Assembly: GCF_003287285.1 (NCBI RefSeq)
Contig: NZ_QMIG01000003.1
Span: 186,001-250,000, forward strand
Direction: 5' to 3'
DNA length: 64,000 nt
Source of the DNA: Phytoactinopolyspora halophila
GTDB lineage: Bacteria; Actinomycetota; Actinomycetes; Jiangellales; Jiangellaceae
Positions 26,763 through 36,987 of the stretch are shown piece by piece (positions within the stretch are counted from its first letter, which is position 1; each line of letters begins with the position of its first letter). Under the pieces are notes generated by a model. It saw only the letters and a list, made by a program, of their open reading frames with translations, did not search any database and had not been told where the DNA came from. The translations under genes were made by a program, and so were the position numbers.

Positions 26763-27437
26763 CTACCCGCTCGCCAGCCGGTACCCCACGCCCCGGACGG
26801 TCTCGATGACATCATGCGAGCCCAGCTTGCGCCGGATCGAGCCCACGTGCACTTCGAGGCTGCGTCCCAGGCCGCGCCAGTTCGTCTGCCAGACCTCCCG
26901 CAAGATCCGCTCGCGCGGGAGCGCCACCCCGGGATGGCGGGCGAGCAAGGCGACGACGTCGAATTCCTTCTTGGTGAGCGGCACGTCCTCGCGACCGGCG
27001 ATCACTCGCCGGGAGGCGAGATCGATGTGTACCTCGCCGACCCGGATCGGCGTCTCGGCGCCCGTGCGCGCGGAATCGCGGGAGCTGCCGCGCCGGTTGA
27101 TGGCCTCGATCCGTGCCATGAGCTCGCGCACGTCGTAGGGCTTGACGACGTAATCGTCCGCGCCGACCTCCAGCCCGTGAATCCGGGCCTGGAGCTGGGA
27201 TCGGGCGGTCGCCATGATGACCGGTGCGTCGGAGAGGCGGCGGATCTTGCGGCACAGTTCGAAACCGTCGATGTCCGGGAGCCAGAGGTCGAGCAGGACC
27301 ATCTCGGTATCGGCGCCGAGCGCCTCAAGTGCCTGCCGCCCGTCGCGGGCCCACACCGTCTCGTAACCGGCCCGGTTCAGCACGGCCACGAGCGCGCTCG
27401 CCACGTGGGCGTCGTCTTCGACGATGAGGAGTCGCAC
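26763..27437 (-). CDS. Response regulator, OmpR/PhoB family
   Basis: The 224-residue protein has a receiver domain (RLLIVEDDAHVASAL, phosphoacceptor Asp50 in VLLDLWLPD, Lys in VKPYD) and a C-terminal winged helix (VPLTKKEFDVVALLA, VWQTNWRGLGRSLEVHVG). GTG 27437 was chosen because GGAGGT sits five bases upstream and the receiver domain begins there. It is first in the operon with the kinase, so it should control the TAXI/TRAP genes downstream. Confidence 0.95.
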   Translation of the reverse strand: MRLLIVEDDAHVASALVAVLNRAGYETVWARDGRQALEALGADTEMVLLDLWLPDIDGFELCRKIRRLSDAPVIMATARSQLQARIHGLEVGADDYVVKPYDVRELMARIEAINRRGSSRDSARTGAETPIRVGEVHIDLASRRVIAGREDVPLTKKEFDVVALLARHPGVALPRERILREVWQTNWRGLGRSLEVHVGSIRRKLGSHDVIETVRGVGYRLASG

Positions 27438-27463
27438 ACCTACCTCCCAACGAACGCACAATA

Positions 27464-27520
27464 CCGCTGATCATGAACACGTTCCGACCACATAGGTCGG
27501 AAAGTGTTCATGATCAGCGG
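27464..27520. repeat. Dispersed palindrome, copy B (TGATCATGAACAC family)
   Basis: Arms 27464-27489 and 27495-27520 are 26 bp with one mismatch. Outer CCGCTGATCATGAACAC; inner TTCCGACC pairs with GGTCGGAA; loop ACATA. It lies between the end of the RidA gene and the start of the response regulator gene, and could terminate transcription from the catabolic cluster. Confidence 0.85.
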
Positions 27521-27532
27521 AAAATACGGGGG

Positions 27533-27907
27533 TTATGAGGAGACCGCGACGACGTCGATCTCGACCAGGATGTTCATCAGATCCGACCCGACGGTGGTGC
27601 GAACCGGGCGGGAGCCGGTGAACCGGCGGCCGTAGACATCGTTGAACTGGGCGAAGTGCTCGTGCAGGTGTTGCAGGTGCGCGGTCACCTTCACGACGTC
27701 CTGCAGACCCAGCCCGGCGGCGCGCAGGGCCCGCTCGACGTTGTCGATGGTGAGTTCGGTCTGCGCGACAATGCCCTCGGGCACCTCACCGGTCTGCGGG
27801 TCGATCGGGCCGAACCCGGCGGTCCACACGGTCGAACCAGCGACGGCGACGTGGCTGTACGGGCCCCCTGGCGTGGGCAGGTCGTCGCTGATGATGAACT
27901 CCGCCAT
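27533..27907 (-). CDS. RidA-family enamine/imine deaminase
   Basis: The 124-residue protein is a RidA/UK114 domain: PGGPYSHVAVAGSTVWTAGFG, LTIDNVERALRAAGLGLQDV and PVRTTVGSDLM with the conserved Arg that holds substrate carboxylates. RidA proteins hydrolyse reactive enamine/imine products of PLP enzymes. It is last in the catabolic cluster that contains a class III aminotransferase, consistent with clearing such intermediates. Confidence 0.93.
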   Translation of the reverse strand: MAEFIISDDLPTPGGPYSHVAVAGSTVWTAGFGPIDPQTGEVPEGIVAQTELTIDNVERALRAAGLGLQDVVKVTAHLQHLHEHFAQFNDVYGRRFTGSRPVRTTVGSDLMNILVEIDVVAVSS

Positions 27908-27967
27908 GGCATTGTCTCCTCGGATTGTCGATGTGTTGGTGCGGCAGGATAGCAGCGTCCCGACCGG

Positions 27968-28756
27968 TCACCAGTGTGCCCAGCCGCCGTCCACGTTGAG
28001 CACCTGGCCGGTCATGAACGAACTGTCGTCGCTGGCGAGAAAGAGAAACGTGCCGGCGACATCCTCGGCGAAGCCGCGTCGTTTCAGCGACTGCGCCGCG
28101 GTCACCCGGGCGAACACGGCGTCGGCGTCGGGGAAGAGCTCCGTCTCGTGCTCGGTGCGGATGGCGCCCAGCATGACGGCGTTCACCCGGATGCCGTCCG
28201 TCCCGGCCTCGCGCGCCATGGCGCGCGTGAACCCGATGAGTCCCGCCTTGCTCGCGGTGTAGTGCACGGCGTTCTCCTGGCCGGTGGCGACCATGATGCT
28301 GGTGACGTTGATGACGCACGCGTGTTCGCTCGCCCGCAGATCGGGATAGGCGGCGCGGGCCACGAGCCAGGAACCGCGCAGGTTCACCCGGTGGATGTGG
28401 TCCCACTGCTCCACGGTGAGCTCGTGCCACGGCCCGCGCGCGGACGCGGCGGCGTTGTTGACGACGACGTCGATCGGCCCGAGTCCGGACCGCGCGGAGG
28501 CCACGAGGGCGTCGACGGCATCGGGATCGGCGAGATCGGCACCGATGGCCAGCGCCTGCCCGCCCGCGGCGACGATCTCCGCGACGAGCTTCTCGGCCTG
28601 CTCGCTCGGCTCGGGGCCGGGTTCGTGTGCCACGGCGACTGCGGCGCCCTCGTTCGCGTACGTTCGTGCGACGGCCGCGCCGATCCCTCGCGAGGCGCCC
28701 GTGACGAGCGCGACTCGCCCGTCCAACCGGCCGCCGCGCCGCGTCCCGGCGATCAT
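27968..28756 (-). CDS. SDR-family oxidoreductase (catabolic cluster)
   Basis: The 262-residue protein has VTGASRGIGAAVA (cofactor), DVVVNNAAASARG, catalytic Ser in VTSIMVATG, and HYTASKAG (YxxxK). The C-terminus FMTGQVLNVDGG is that of the FabG-like group. Start 28756 overlaps the SMP-30 stop by four bases (ATGA). It may oxidise a hydroxy acid or sugar alcohol in the pathway. Confidence 0.93.
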   Translation of the reverse strand: MIAGTRRGGRLDGRVALVTGASRGIGAAVARTYANEGAAVAVAHEPGPEPSEQAEKLVAEIVAAGGQALAIGADLADPDAVDALVASARSGLGPIDVVVNNAAASARGPWHELTVEQWDHIHRVNLRGSWLVARAAYPDLRASEHACVINVTSIMVATGQENAVHYTASKAGLIGFTRAMAREAGTDGIRVNAVMLGAIRTEHETELFPDADAVFARVTAAQSLKRRGFAEDVAGTFLFLASDDSSFMTGQVLNVDGGWAHW

Positions 28757-29646
28757 ATGAGCCCCATCTCGACCACGGCCGGCCGCCGGGCCACGCCGGC
28801 GTGCTCGCTGCGCGCGTGATAGAGCCGGCCGGCCCACGGCTCGCGCGCGCTGCGTTCGTCGTTGTAGCCCTCGCGCGCGGTGGTGATGAGAAGCTCTTTG
28901 CGGTCCGGCCCGCCCAGCTCCACGCTCGTCGATTGGGGCGGGTCCACCTCCACGGACGTGTCGAAGACACCCGACGCGTCGTAGCGGCGAATCTCGCCGG
29001 CGCCGTACATCGCCACCCACACGCCGCCGTCGATGTCCGTGGCGAGCCCGTCCGGAACGGCATCGTCCGGGGAGAACGTCAGGAACCGTTCGCTGCCGAG
29101 AACGGTGCCCGAAGCCATGTCCACCCGATGGGACCAGACGGTGCGTTCGAGCGTGTCCACGTGCAGCAGGTGTTTCTCGGCGACGTCCCAGGCCATGCCG
29201 TTCGACATGGTGAATCCTTCGACCGCGGCCGCGATCCGTCCATCCGGCTCCACGCGCAGCAACGCGCCGCCACCGGGTGCCTGGCCGGGTGCGATCGAGC
29301 CGATCCAGAGCCGCCCCCACGAGTCGGCGACGCCGTCGTTGACCATCCACCCCTCGTCAAGGCCAAGATCACACCAGCGCACGGCGGTGAACCGCATGCC
29401 GGGGCCCCGACGGCGGAGCACGTAGAGCACCTGTTGACGAGCCACCACGGCACCGCCGGAGACCTCGGGATGCACGAGCGACGTGCGTTCCCCCAGCGAC
29501 CAGACGGCCGTGGCGGAACGTCCGGGCTGGCGCGCCCACACGCCGTCGCTCGCATCGACCCACCACCAGATGCGGCCGTCCCACCGGGGGCTCTCGCCGA
29601 GCACCGTGCGCGGGCCGTCCGGCTCGTCGATCAGGGTTGCCCGCAC
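28753..29646 (-). CDS. SMP-30/gluconolactonase-like lactonase
   Basis: The 297-residue beta-propeller has the metal-binding segments of SMP-30: LGESPRWDGRIWWWVD (Glu), WMVNDGVADSWGRLWIG, TMSNGMAWD (Asn) and VPDGLATDIDGGVWVA (Asp). These hydrolyse sugar lactones or related esters. GTG 29646 overlaps the aminotransferase stop by 16 bp. The neighbours (SDR, aminotransferase, isomerase-like) suggest a sugar-acid or amino-acid pathway. Confidence 0.92.
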   Translation of the reverse strand: MRATLIDEPDGPRTVLGESPRWDGRIWWWVDASDGVWARQPGRSATAVWSLGERTSLVHPEVSGGAVVARQQVLYVLRRRGPGMRFTAVRWCDLGLDEGWMVNDGVADSWGRLWIGSIAPGQAPGGGALLRVEPDGRIAAAVEGFTMSNGMAWDVAEKHLLHVDTLERTVWSHRVDMASGTVLGSERFLTFSPDDAVPDGLATDIDGGVWVAMYGAGEIRRYDASGVFDTSVEVDPPQSTSVELGGPDRKELLITTAREGYNDERSAREPWAGRLYHARSEHAGVARRPAVVEMGLI

Positions 29647-30908
29647 GCCGCCTCCACCGACAGCGCCGCGTCCAGCCGTTCGAGCGTCGCGGAGAGCTCG
29701 ACGTCGCCGTGCGCGGCCGAGACGTACCAGATGCCTCGCGGGGCCACCCAGATGCCGTGGTCGGCGAGGGTGTGGCTGAACGCCGCGTACCGGTCGAGGT
29801 CGAAGCTGGCCAGCCCGGCGTGGTCCAGGATGGATCCGGGCGAGCCGAACGAGACGTGAAAGGCGACCGGCAAGCCTTGCACGCGCAGCGGCAGATCGTG
29901 CTGGACGGCGAGCTCGCGGATACTGTCCATGAGCTTGGTTCCGTGCGCGTGCACCCGGCCATACGGCGGATCCTCGCGCAACAGCGTGAGCGTCGAGACC
30001 ACAGCGGCACATGCCGGAACCGACGAATTGAACGTTCCGGCATGGGTGACGCCGTCGGCGAACAGGTCCATCAGCGTCGCGCTGCCGGCCAGGGCCGACA
30101 CGGGCCACCCGCCGGCCATCGCCTTGCCGTAAACGGCGAGGTCCGGAGTGACGCCGAAGTACTCGGCCGCTCCCCCGAGAGCAAGCCGGAAGCCCGTGAT
30201 GACCTCGTCGAAGATCAGCACGACGCCGTGCTGGTCACACAATTCCCGCAGGCGGTGCAGATAGCCCTCGACCGGCAGGATCGCCCCGCTGTTGCAGAGC
30301 ACGGGCTCGACGATGACGGCCGCGATGTCGTCGTCCTGGTCCAGGAGCGTCTCCAGCGCGGCCGTGTCGTTGTAGGGCAGGACGTAGCTGTCGTCGAGAT
30401 GGCGGGAGAGTTGGCCGGCGCTGGCCGGGCGCGGGACACCATCGACCGTCGTGATCAGGACGTTGTCCAGCCAGCCGTGATACGTCCCGGCAAAACGGAC
30501 GAATCTGGTGCGCCCCGTCGCAGCCCGCGCCAGGCGCAGCGCCGCCTGGTCCGTTTCGGTTCCCGTGACACCGAAGCGGACCTTCTCGGCCCAATCCACG
30601 GACTCCAGGAAGAGCTCGCCAGCGCGATTTTCCAGCGTGTGTTGGCCCGCGAACACCGAACCACGCCGCATCTCCCGTGCCACCGCGTCCGTCACCTGAC
30701 GCGGGGCGTGCCCGAGAAAGATCGGACCTTGACCCAGAAGGTAGTCGATGTAGTCGTTGCCGTCTTCGTCGTACAGCCAGGCGCCCTCGCCCCGTTCGAA
30801 GAACACCGAGGGTCCCGCGAGCCGCACGTTCGAGTGCACGCCACCCGGCGTGATCTCGCGTGCCCGTTCGGCCAGCTCGGCCGAGCGCGTCCGTGTCAGC
30901 AACGACAT
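29631..30908 (-). CDS. Class III PLP aminotransferase, glutamate-1-semialdehyde aminomutase-like
   Basis: The 425-residue protein shows the class III fold: PGGVHSNVRLAGPSVFFERG, GTETDQAALRLARAATGR, IFDEVITGFRLALGG (PLP-ring Asp) and PLP lysine in AVYGKAMAGG. The N-terminus resembles GSA aminomutase, but the catabolic context argues against heme biosynthesis. It could act on a beta-amino or omega-amino acid. Start 30908 was chosen because GGAAGG lies five bases upstream. Confidence 0.9.
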   Translation of the reverse strand: MSLLTRTRSAELAERAREITPGGVHSNVRLAGPSVFFERGEGAWLYDEDGNDYIDYLLGQGPIFLGHAPRQVTDAVAREMRRGSVFAGQHTLENRAGELFLESVDWAEKVRFGVTGTETDQAALRLARAATGRTRFVRFAGTYHGWLDNVLITTVDGVPRPASAGQLSRHLDDSYVLPYNDTAALETLLDQDDDIAAVIVEPVLCNSGAILPVEGYLHRLRELCDQHGVVLIFDEVITGFRLALGGAAEYFGVTPDLAVYGKAMAGGWPVSALAGSATLMDLFADGVTHAGTFNSSVPACAAVVSTLTLLREDPPYGRVHAHGTKLMDSIRELAVQHDLPLRVQGLPVAFHVSFGSPGSILDHAGLASFDLDRYAAFSHTLADHGIWVAPRGIWYVSAAHGDVELSATLERLDAALSVEAACGQP

Positions 30909-30936
30909 CAGCACCTTCCCGCCTGAACTATGTTTT

Positions 30937-30942
30937 ATTGTA
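30937..30942 (-). promoter_or_regulatory. Candidate -10 (TACAAT) in an AT-rich island before the aminotransferase gene
   Basis: The 50-bp AT-rich stretch 30926-30975 interrupts the cluster between M81 peptidase and aminotransferase genes. On the minus strand it gives TACAAT about 30 bases before the ATG. TTGTACGAA (30938-30946) is a near-palindrome around GTAC. A second promoter within the cluster is likely. Confidence 0.45.
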
Positions 30943-30996
30943 CGAAATATATCTTTCTTTAACTACTCCTATGATGGGGCATCGGCGCACATAACG

Positions 30997-32505
30997 TCAA
31001 CGAAAGCTCGCCGGCTCGAAGGGAAACATGGGCCGCCGCCGGTACCGGTAGGTGAAATTCGACAAGTCCGCACTCGTGGCGCCCGGCGTGGCCACCCAGA
31101 TCAGGCGGGTCGCGAGCGGCTCGAACGCCGCCCGTGGCGAGTGCACGCCCTTCGCCACGATGATCCGCTCGTGCCGGGGTTCGATCCCGAGCGTCCGGAA
31201 CTGTTCCTGGCTCCGGGTGCCCTCCGGACGGGAATGGACGGCGAGCGCCAAGCCGTCGTCGGTCCGGATGCCTGCGGACGTGCCCAGGTCGAAGAACCGT
31301 GCCCCGCCATGCGTGGGCGTGGGATCCTCGAACTTCCCGTCGGTGACCGCGACGACCTCACCGGCCACCGGCAGTGGCGCGCCGTGCCGGTCGTCCACCC
31401 GGCCACCGACCTCCAGCTCCACCCGGGCGCCCGGACCCGCGGCCGCGGCCTCGCGCGCGGCTCGTGGATCGAAAAGGCACGCCGCCACGCCGCGGATGCC
31501 CAGCTGGCGGGCCGCGTGCAACACGTGTGTGGAATCCCCGGGGCTCCCGCCGCCGACGTTGTCCCCCATGTCCAGCAGCACCACCGGCCCGCGGGCGGCC
31601 GCGTCCGCCTCGCGCAGGGCGTCGTCGATACCGTGAGCGTCGCCGGCGAACTCCGCGCGCCGCTGCCAGGCCGCGTCGGCGATCCGGTACGCCACATCGC
31701 CGGCCAGGGCGTCGTCCCCGTCGGTGACGGCGAGCACCGACATGCCCATCTCCGGCACGTCCGCGTACGGGAAGCCCTCCACCACGCTCACCGACAGCAC
31801 CCCCGGCCGGCGCTCCTCCTCGCGGGCCTGCCGCAACAGCGAGGCCATGGGCTCGTCGCTGGTCCCTTGCCGCAGGATGTTGATCGCCAGCGGCACGTCG
31901 GCCAGCGCCATCACCGGCTCGATCTCACCCCGGATCTGCCGGCCGAGCAGCCGCGCACAGGCCAGCCCTTGCTCGCGGGCGTCGACGTGGGGATTCGTCT
32001 GGAACACCGTGATGACATCGGCATGCGAGACCATGGCATCCGAGACGTTGGCGTGCAGATCGAGCGTGACGCCGATCGGGACGCGCCCGCCGACAACGTC
32101 CCGGACCCGCCGGATGGTCTCGCCGTCGGCGTCGAGATGGTGCTCGGCGACAGCCGCGCCGTGCTGCGGCATCAGCACCCCGTCCCACGGTCCCGCCTCG
32201 CGCAGGGCGGCCACCATCCGGCCGGCGAGATGCTCGTATGCTTCCCGGGTGCTCACGCCGGTGGGCGTGATCCAGCTGAACAGCAGCGGCACCAGCTCGA
32301 CCCCGGGGTCCTCGGCCTCGTAGCCGAAGAACCCGGCCAGGATCGACTCCGAGCTGGCGTAACGCTCCCGGATGGCCGCGCCCTCCAAGATGCCGGCGTG
32401 TTGCCACGCCTGGAGAGTCGCGGGTACCGGGGCGAAGGAATTGGCCTCATGTCCGAAGCCGACGGCCGCCAGGCGCATCCGGCCGGCAGTTGCCATGACA
32501 CTCAC
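30997..32505 (-). CDS. M81-family metallopeptidase (MlrC-like)
   Basis: The 502-residue protein matches the MlrC family: an N-terminal GFGHEANSFAP, WDGVLMPQHGAAVAEHHLDADGE with metal residues, GVTLDLHANVSD, NPHVDAREQG, and a C-terminal MlrC_C part (VVLLDMGDNVGGGSPGDS). The founding member, microcystinase C, cleaves a linear peptide; most members have unknown substrates. It follows the isomerase-like gene by 60 bp. Confidence 0.93.
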   Translation of the reverse strand: MSVMATAGRMRLAAVGFGHEANSFAPVPATLQAWQHAGILEGAAIRERYASSESILAGFFGYEAEDPGVELVPLLFSWITPTGVSTREAYEHLAGRMVAALREAGPWDGVLMPQHGAAVAEHHLDADGETIRRVRDVVGGRVPIGVTLDLHANVSDAMVSHADVITVFQTNPHVDAREQGLACARLLGRQIRGEIEPVMALADVPLAINILRQGTSDEPMASLLRQAREEERRPGVLSVSVVEGFPYADVPEMGMSVLAVTDGDDALAGDVAYRIADAAWQRRAEFAGDAHGIDDALREADAAARGPVVLLDMGDNVGGGSPGDSTHVLHAARQLGIRGVAACLFDPRAAREAAAAGPGARVELEVGGRVDDRHGAPLPVAGEVVAVTDGKFEDPTPTHGGARFFDLGTSAGIRTDDGLALAVHSRPEGTRSQEQFRTLGIEPRHERIIVAKGVHSPRAAFEPLATRLIWVATPGATSADLSNFTYRYRRRPMFPFEPASFR

Positions 32506-32565
32506 ACCTCACCTGATCCGACCCACCGCGCCAGGCGGAGAGTTTCATCAAACGGTATGAGCGTA

Positions 32566-33393
32566 TCAGTCAGGTGGGAGGTGTGGAATCAGTTCGTGCA
32601 GCACGGCGGCGTCCCGAACGACGTTGGCCGGATCGTCGTCGGGAACGAACTCCATCAGCGCATCGATCGTCTCGCCGCTCCCGGCCGCCGTGCCGCTCCC
32701 GGCGCCGGCCAGGTACGCGAACGCCTCGCGCCACAGCGAGCTTCGCTCGGCCAGCGGCAACCGCTGCGTATCCGGCCACCACGAGAAGACGTGGACCGCC
32801 CGCACCTGATCGCCCAGCCGGCGCAAGGTCGCCAGCGCATCCTCGGCCGGCATGCCGTTCGGTGGCTGCCAGTAGCTCGTCACGTTCGCCCGATCCACGT
32901 CCGCGAGCAGCGCGAGCGTCGAATCGATGTCGTCGGTCAACGTCCCCGCGTGGTACTCGAATCCCAGCTCGATGCCCTCGTCGGCAGCCCGATCGGCGGC
33001 ATGGCGCGTCGCCTCCGCGACGGCACGCCGCTCCTCCGTGCCGGCCTCGGCCGAACCGACCGAGCCGGCCCAGATCCGGATGCGCGGCGCTTCCAGCGCC
33101 CGCGCCGTGCGCAGCACGTCCTCGAACTCCTCCGCGGTGCTCGTACCAGCACGGTAGTAGCTGCCGAGCGACGTCACGACGAGACCGGCCGCGGCCGTGA
33201 GCCGTGCCACCCGTCGCGCTTCGGCCTCGTCACCGGCCGGCGCGTGGACGTCGGATCCCCATTCCACGCCGTGCAGCCCGGCCTCGGCGGCCACCGCCAG
33301 GACCTCCTCGACCGGCAGCTGCCGGAGCGTGATCGAGCACAATCCCGGCCGGATCGGTGCCCCGTCTTCTTGCGCTGCATTTCGGGCTGGCAT
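32566..33393 (-). CDS. Sugar phosphate isomerase/epimerase-like TIM-barrel protein
   Basis: The 275-residue protein belongs to the xylose-isomerase-like TIM-barrel family: LCSITLRQLPVEEVLAVAAE, GLHGVEWGSDVHAP, LGFEYHAGTLTDDID (metal Glu) and VRAVHVFSWWP. Its substrate cannot be read from the sequence. It is the first gene of the minus-strand catabolic cluster. Confidence 0.9.
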   Translation of the reverse strand: MPARNAAQEDGAPIRPGLCSITLRQLPVEEVLAVAAEAGLHGVEWGSDVHAPAGDEAEARRVARLTAAAGLVVTSLGSYYRAGTSTAEEFEDVLRTARALEAPRIRIWAGSVGSAEAGTEERRAVAEATRHAADRAADEGIELGFEYHAGTLTDDIDSTLALLADVDRANVTSYWQPPNGMPAEDALATLRRLGDQVRAVHVFSWWPDTQRLPLAERSSLWREAFAYLAGAGSGTAAGSGETIDALMEFVPDDDPANVVRDAAVLHELIPHLPPD

Positions 33394-33403
33394 CGCACTC
33401 CCT

Positions 33404-33409
33404 TACGCT
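33404..33409 (+). promoter_or_regulatory. Candidate -10 of a leaderless promoter for the DUF2277 gene
   Basis: TACGCT ends six bases before the ATG at 33416, which has no ribosome binding site. It lies in the 22-bp space shared with the divergent isomerase-like gene. Confidence 0.4.
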
Positions 33410-33415
33410 CGACTC

Positions 33416-33697
33416 ATGTGCCGCAACATCAAACCACTCCACAACCTCGCTCCCCCAGCCACACCGGAGGAGGTCGGTGACGCCGCACTGCAGTACGTGC
33501 GGAAACTGTCCGGAACGCGCAAGCCGTCGCGCGCCAACCAGGAGGCCTTCGACCAGGCCGTCGCCGAGATCACCGAGGCGAGTCAGCGCCTGCTTGACTC
33601 GCTGGTGACGAAGGCACCGCCGCGGGACCGCGACGCCGAGGCCGCCAAGGCACGCGCTCGCTACCTGGCCGACAGCGCCCGCAGGGCCAGCTCGTAG
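33416..33697 (+). CDS. DUF2277 domain-containing protein
   Basis: The 93-residue protein is a full DUF2277 member: [59 protein letters not shown]. The family is frequent in actinobacteria and has no known function. The start is only 22 bp from the divergent isomerase-like gene. The 3' end overlaps the convergent aroQ gene by 37 bp. Confidence 0.9.
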   Translation: MCRNIKPLHNLAPPATPEEVGDAALQYVRKLSGTRKPSRANQEAFDQAVAEITEASQRLLDSLVTKAPPRDRDAEAAKARARYLADSARRASS

Positions 33698-34092
33698 GAA
33701 GCCAGGCCGAACCCGGCGATGGTGCCGGTGGCGACGCCGGCGACCACGCTGGTGTGCCGGAACTCCTCGCGGGCAGCCGGATTGGAGATGTGCACCTCCA
33801 CCAGCGGCGCGGTTAGCTGGGCGCACGCGTCCCGCAGGGCATAGGAGTAGTGCGTGAACGCCGCGGGGTTGAGCACCACCGGGAGCGAGGCGTCGGTGGC
33901 CTCGTGCAGCCAGCCCACGAGTTCCGCCTCGTCATCGGTCTGGCGCACGTCGACGTCGAAGCCCAGCTCCGTGCCGATGGCCCGGCACCGTTCGGCCAGC
34001 GTTTCGTACGAGGTGCTGCCATACACTTCCGGCTCGCGGGAGCCGAGCCGTGCCAGGTTGGGGCCGTTCAGCACCAGGACGCGGGTCGGCAC
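33661..34092 (-). CDS. aroQ: 3-dehydroquinate dehydratase, type II
   Basis: The 143-residue protein shows the type II signature [20 protein letters not shown] with the catalytic Tyr, [16 protein letters not shown], and [18 protein letters not shown] with the active-site His and Arg. It dehydrates 3-dehydroquinate in the shikimate pathway. GTG 34092 begins directly before the conserved domain. It follows aroB, separated by palindrome copy C. Confidence 0.96.
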   Translation of the reverse strand: MPTRVLVLNGPNLARLGSREPEVYGSTSYETLAERCRAIGTELGFDVDVRQTDDEAELVGWLHEATDASLPVVLNPAAFTHYSYALRDACAQLTAPLVEVHISNPAAREEFRHTSVVAGVATGTIAGFGLASYELALRALSAR

Positions 34093-34112
34093 CCACCACC
34101 TCCTCTCCCCCT

Positions 34113-35750
<1,638 letters not shown>

Positions 35751-35754
<4 letters not shown>

Positions 35755-36947
35755 CGCACCGCCAGCCTTTCCGGTATCGATTCGAGGTAGGACTGCATGT
35801 TGCGGGACGTCTCGGTCACCGAATCCCCACCGAACTTCTCCAACGCGGTCTGGGCGACGACGAGTGCGACCATCGCCTCGGCCACCACGCCAGCAGCGGG
35901 CACGGCGCACACGTCGGAGCGCTGGTGATGCGCGCGTGCCTCCTCGCCCGTCGTGGTGTCGACCGTGCGCAGCGCGCGCGGCACGGTCGAGATCGGCTTC
36001 ATCGCCGCGCGCACCCGCAGCAGCTCGCCCGTGGACATGCCGCCCTCGATCCCGCCGGAACGGCCGGACGTGCGCCGCACGCCGCCCTCGTCAGCCGGAG
36101 TGATCTCGTCTTGGGCCGCCGAACCCCGGGTGCGGGCGAGCTCGAAACCGTCGCCGACCTCCACACCCTTGATCGCCTGGATGCTCATGAGCGCGCCGGC
36201 CAGCCGCGCGTCGAGCTTGCGATCACCGTGCACGTAGCTGCCGACGCCAGGAGGCAGGCCGGTGACCACCACCTCGACGACGCCGCCGAGCGTGTCACCG
36301 GCCTTGTGAGCGTCGTCGACCTCGGCCACCATCGCCTGACTCGTTTCGGGATGCACGCAGCGCAGCGGATCGGCGTCGAGGGTGTCGACGTCGTCGGGGT
36401 GTGGCCGCGGCACGTCGGCCGGCACCGCGACGCTGCCCAGCTCGACCGTATGGCTGACCAGCCGCACGCCATAGGCCTGGCGCAAGAACGCCGAGGCGAC
36501 GGCACCGAGTGCGACGCGAGCGGCGGTCTCGCGGGCACTGGCCCGTTCGAGCACGGGCCGGGCCTCGTCGAAGCCGTACTTCTGCATGCCCGTGAGATCC
36601 GCGTGCCCGGGACGCGGCCGCGTCAGTGGGGCGTTGCGGGCCAGGCCATCCAGTTCGGCGGGGTCCACCGGGTCGGCGGACATCACCTGCTGCCACTTGG
36701 GCCATTCGGTGTTCCCGATCTGAACGGCGACCGGACCGCCGAGGCTGCGGCCATGCCGGATGCCGCCGACGAAGGTGACCTCGTCGGCTTCGAACGACAT
36801 CCGGGCACCGCGGCCGTAACCGAGCCGGCGCCGGGCCAGAGCCGCGCCGACGTCGGCCGTGGTGACCTCGACGTCGGCCGGCAATCCTTCGAGGACCGCG
36901 ACCAGTGCGGGACCGTGCGACTCCCCCGCAGTGAGCCATCTGAGCAT
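35751..36947 (-). CDS. aroC: Chorismate synthase
   Basis: The 398-residue protein has [37 protein letters not shown] and [21 protein letters not shown], all chorismate synthase signatures. It uses reduced FMN to form chorismate. It starts the aroC-aroK-aroB-aroQ unit. Only 40 bp separate it from the divergent tldD gene, so the promoters must overlap. Confidence 0.97.
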
Positions 36948-36975
36948 GGTGAACATCATCCCATAGGTCGTGAGG

Positions 36976-36981
36976 TAGTCT
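36976..36981 (+). promoter_or_regulatory. Candidate -10 of a leaderless promoter for tldD
   Basis: TAGTCT lies six bases before GTG 36988, followed by CG as at the AfsR-like gene. No ribosome binding site is present. The 40-bp region is shared with divergent aroC. Confidence 0.45.
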
Positions 36982-36987
36982 CGCGCC

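Noticed and set aside
30757-33480. Open plus-strand frame of 907 codons opposite the M81 and isomerase-like genes
   Set aside because: It is antisense to genes with clear family motifs; long antisense frames are expected in high-GC DNA, and its product has low-complexity Arg/His-rich sequence.
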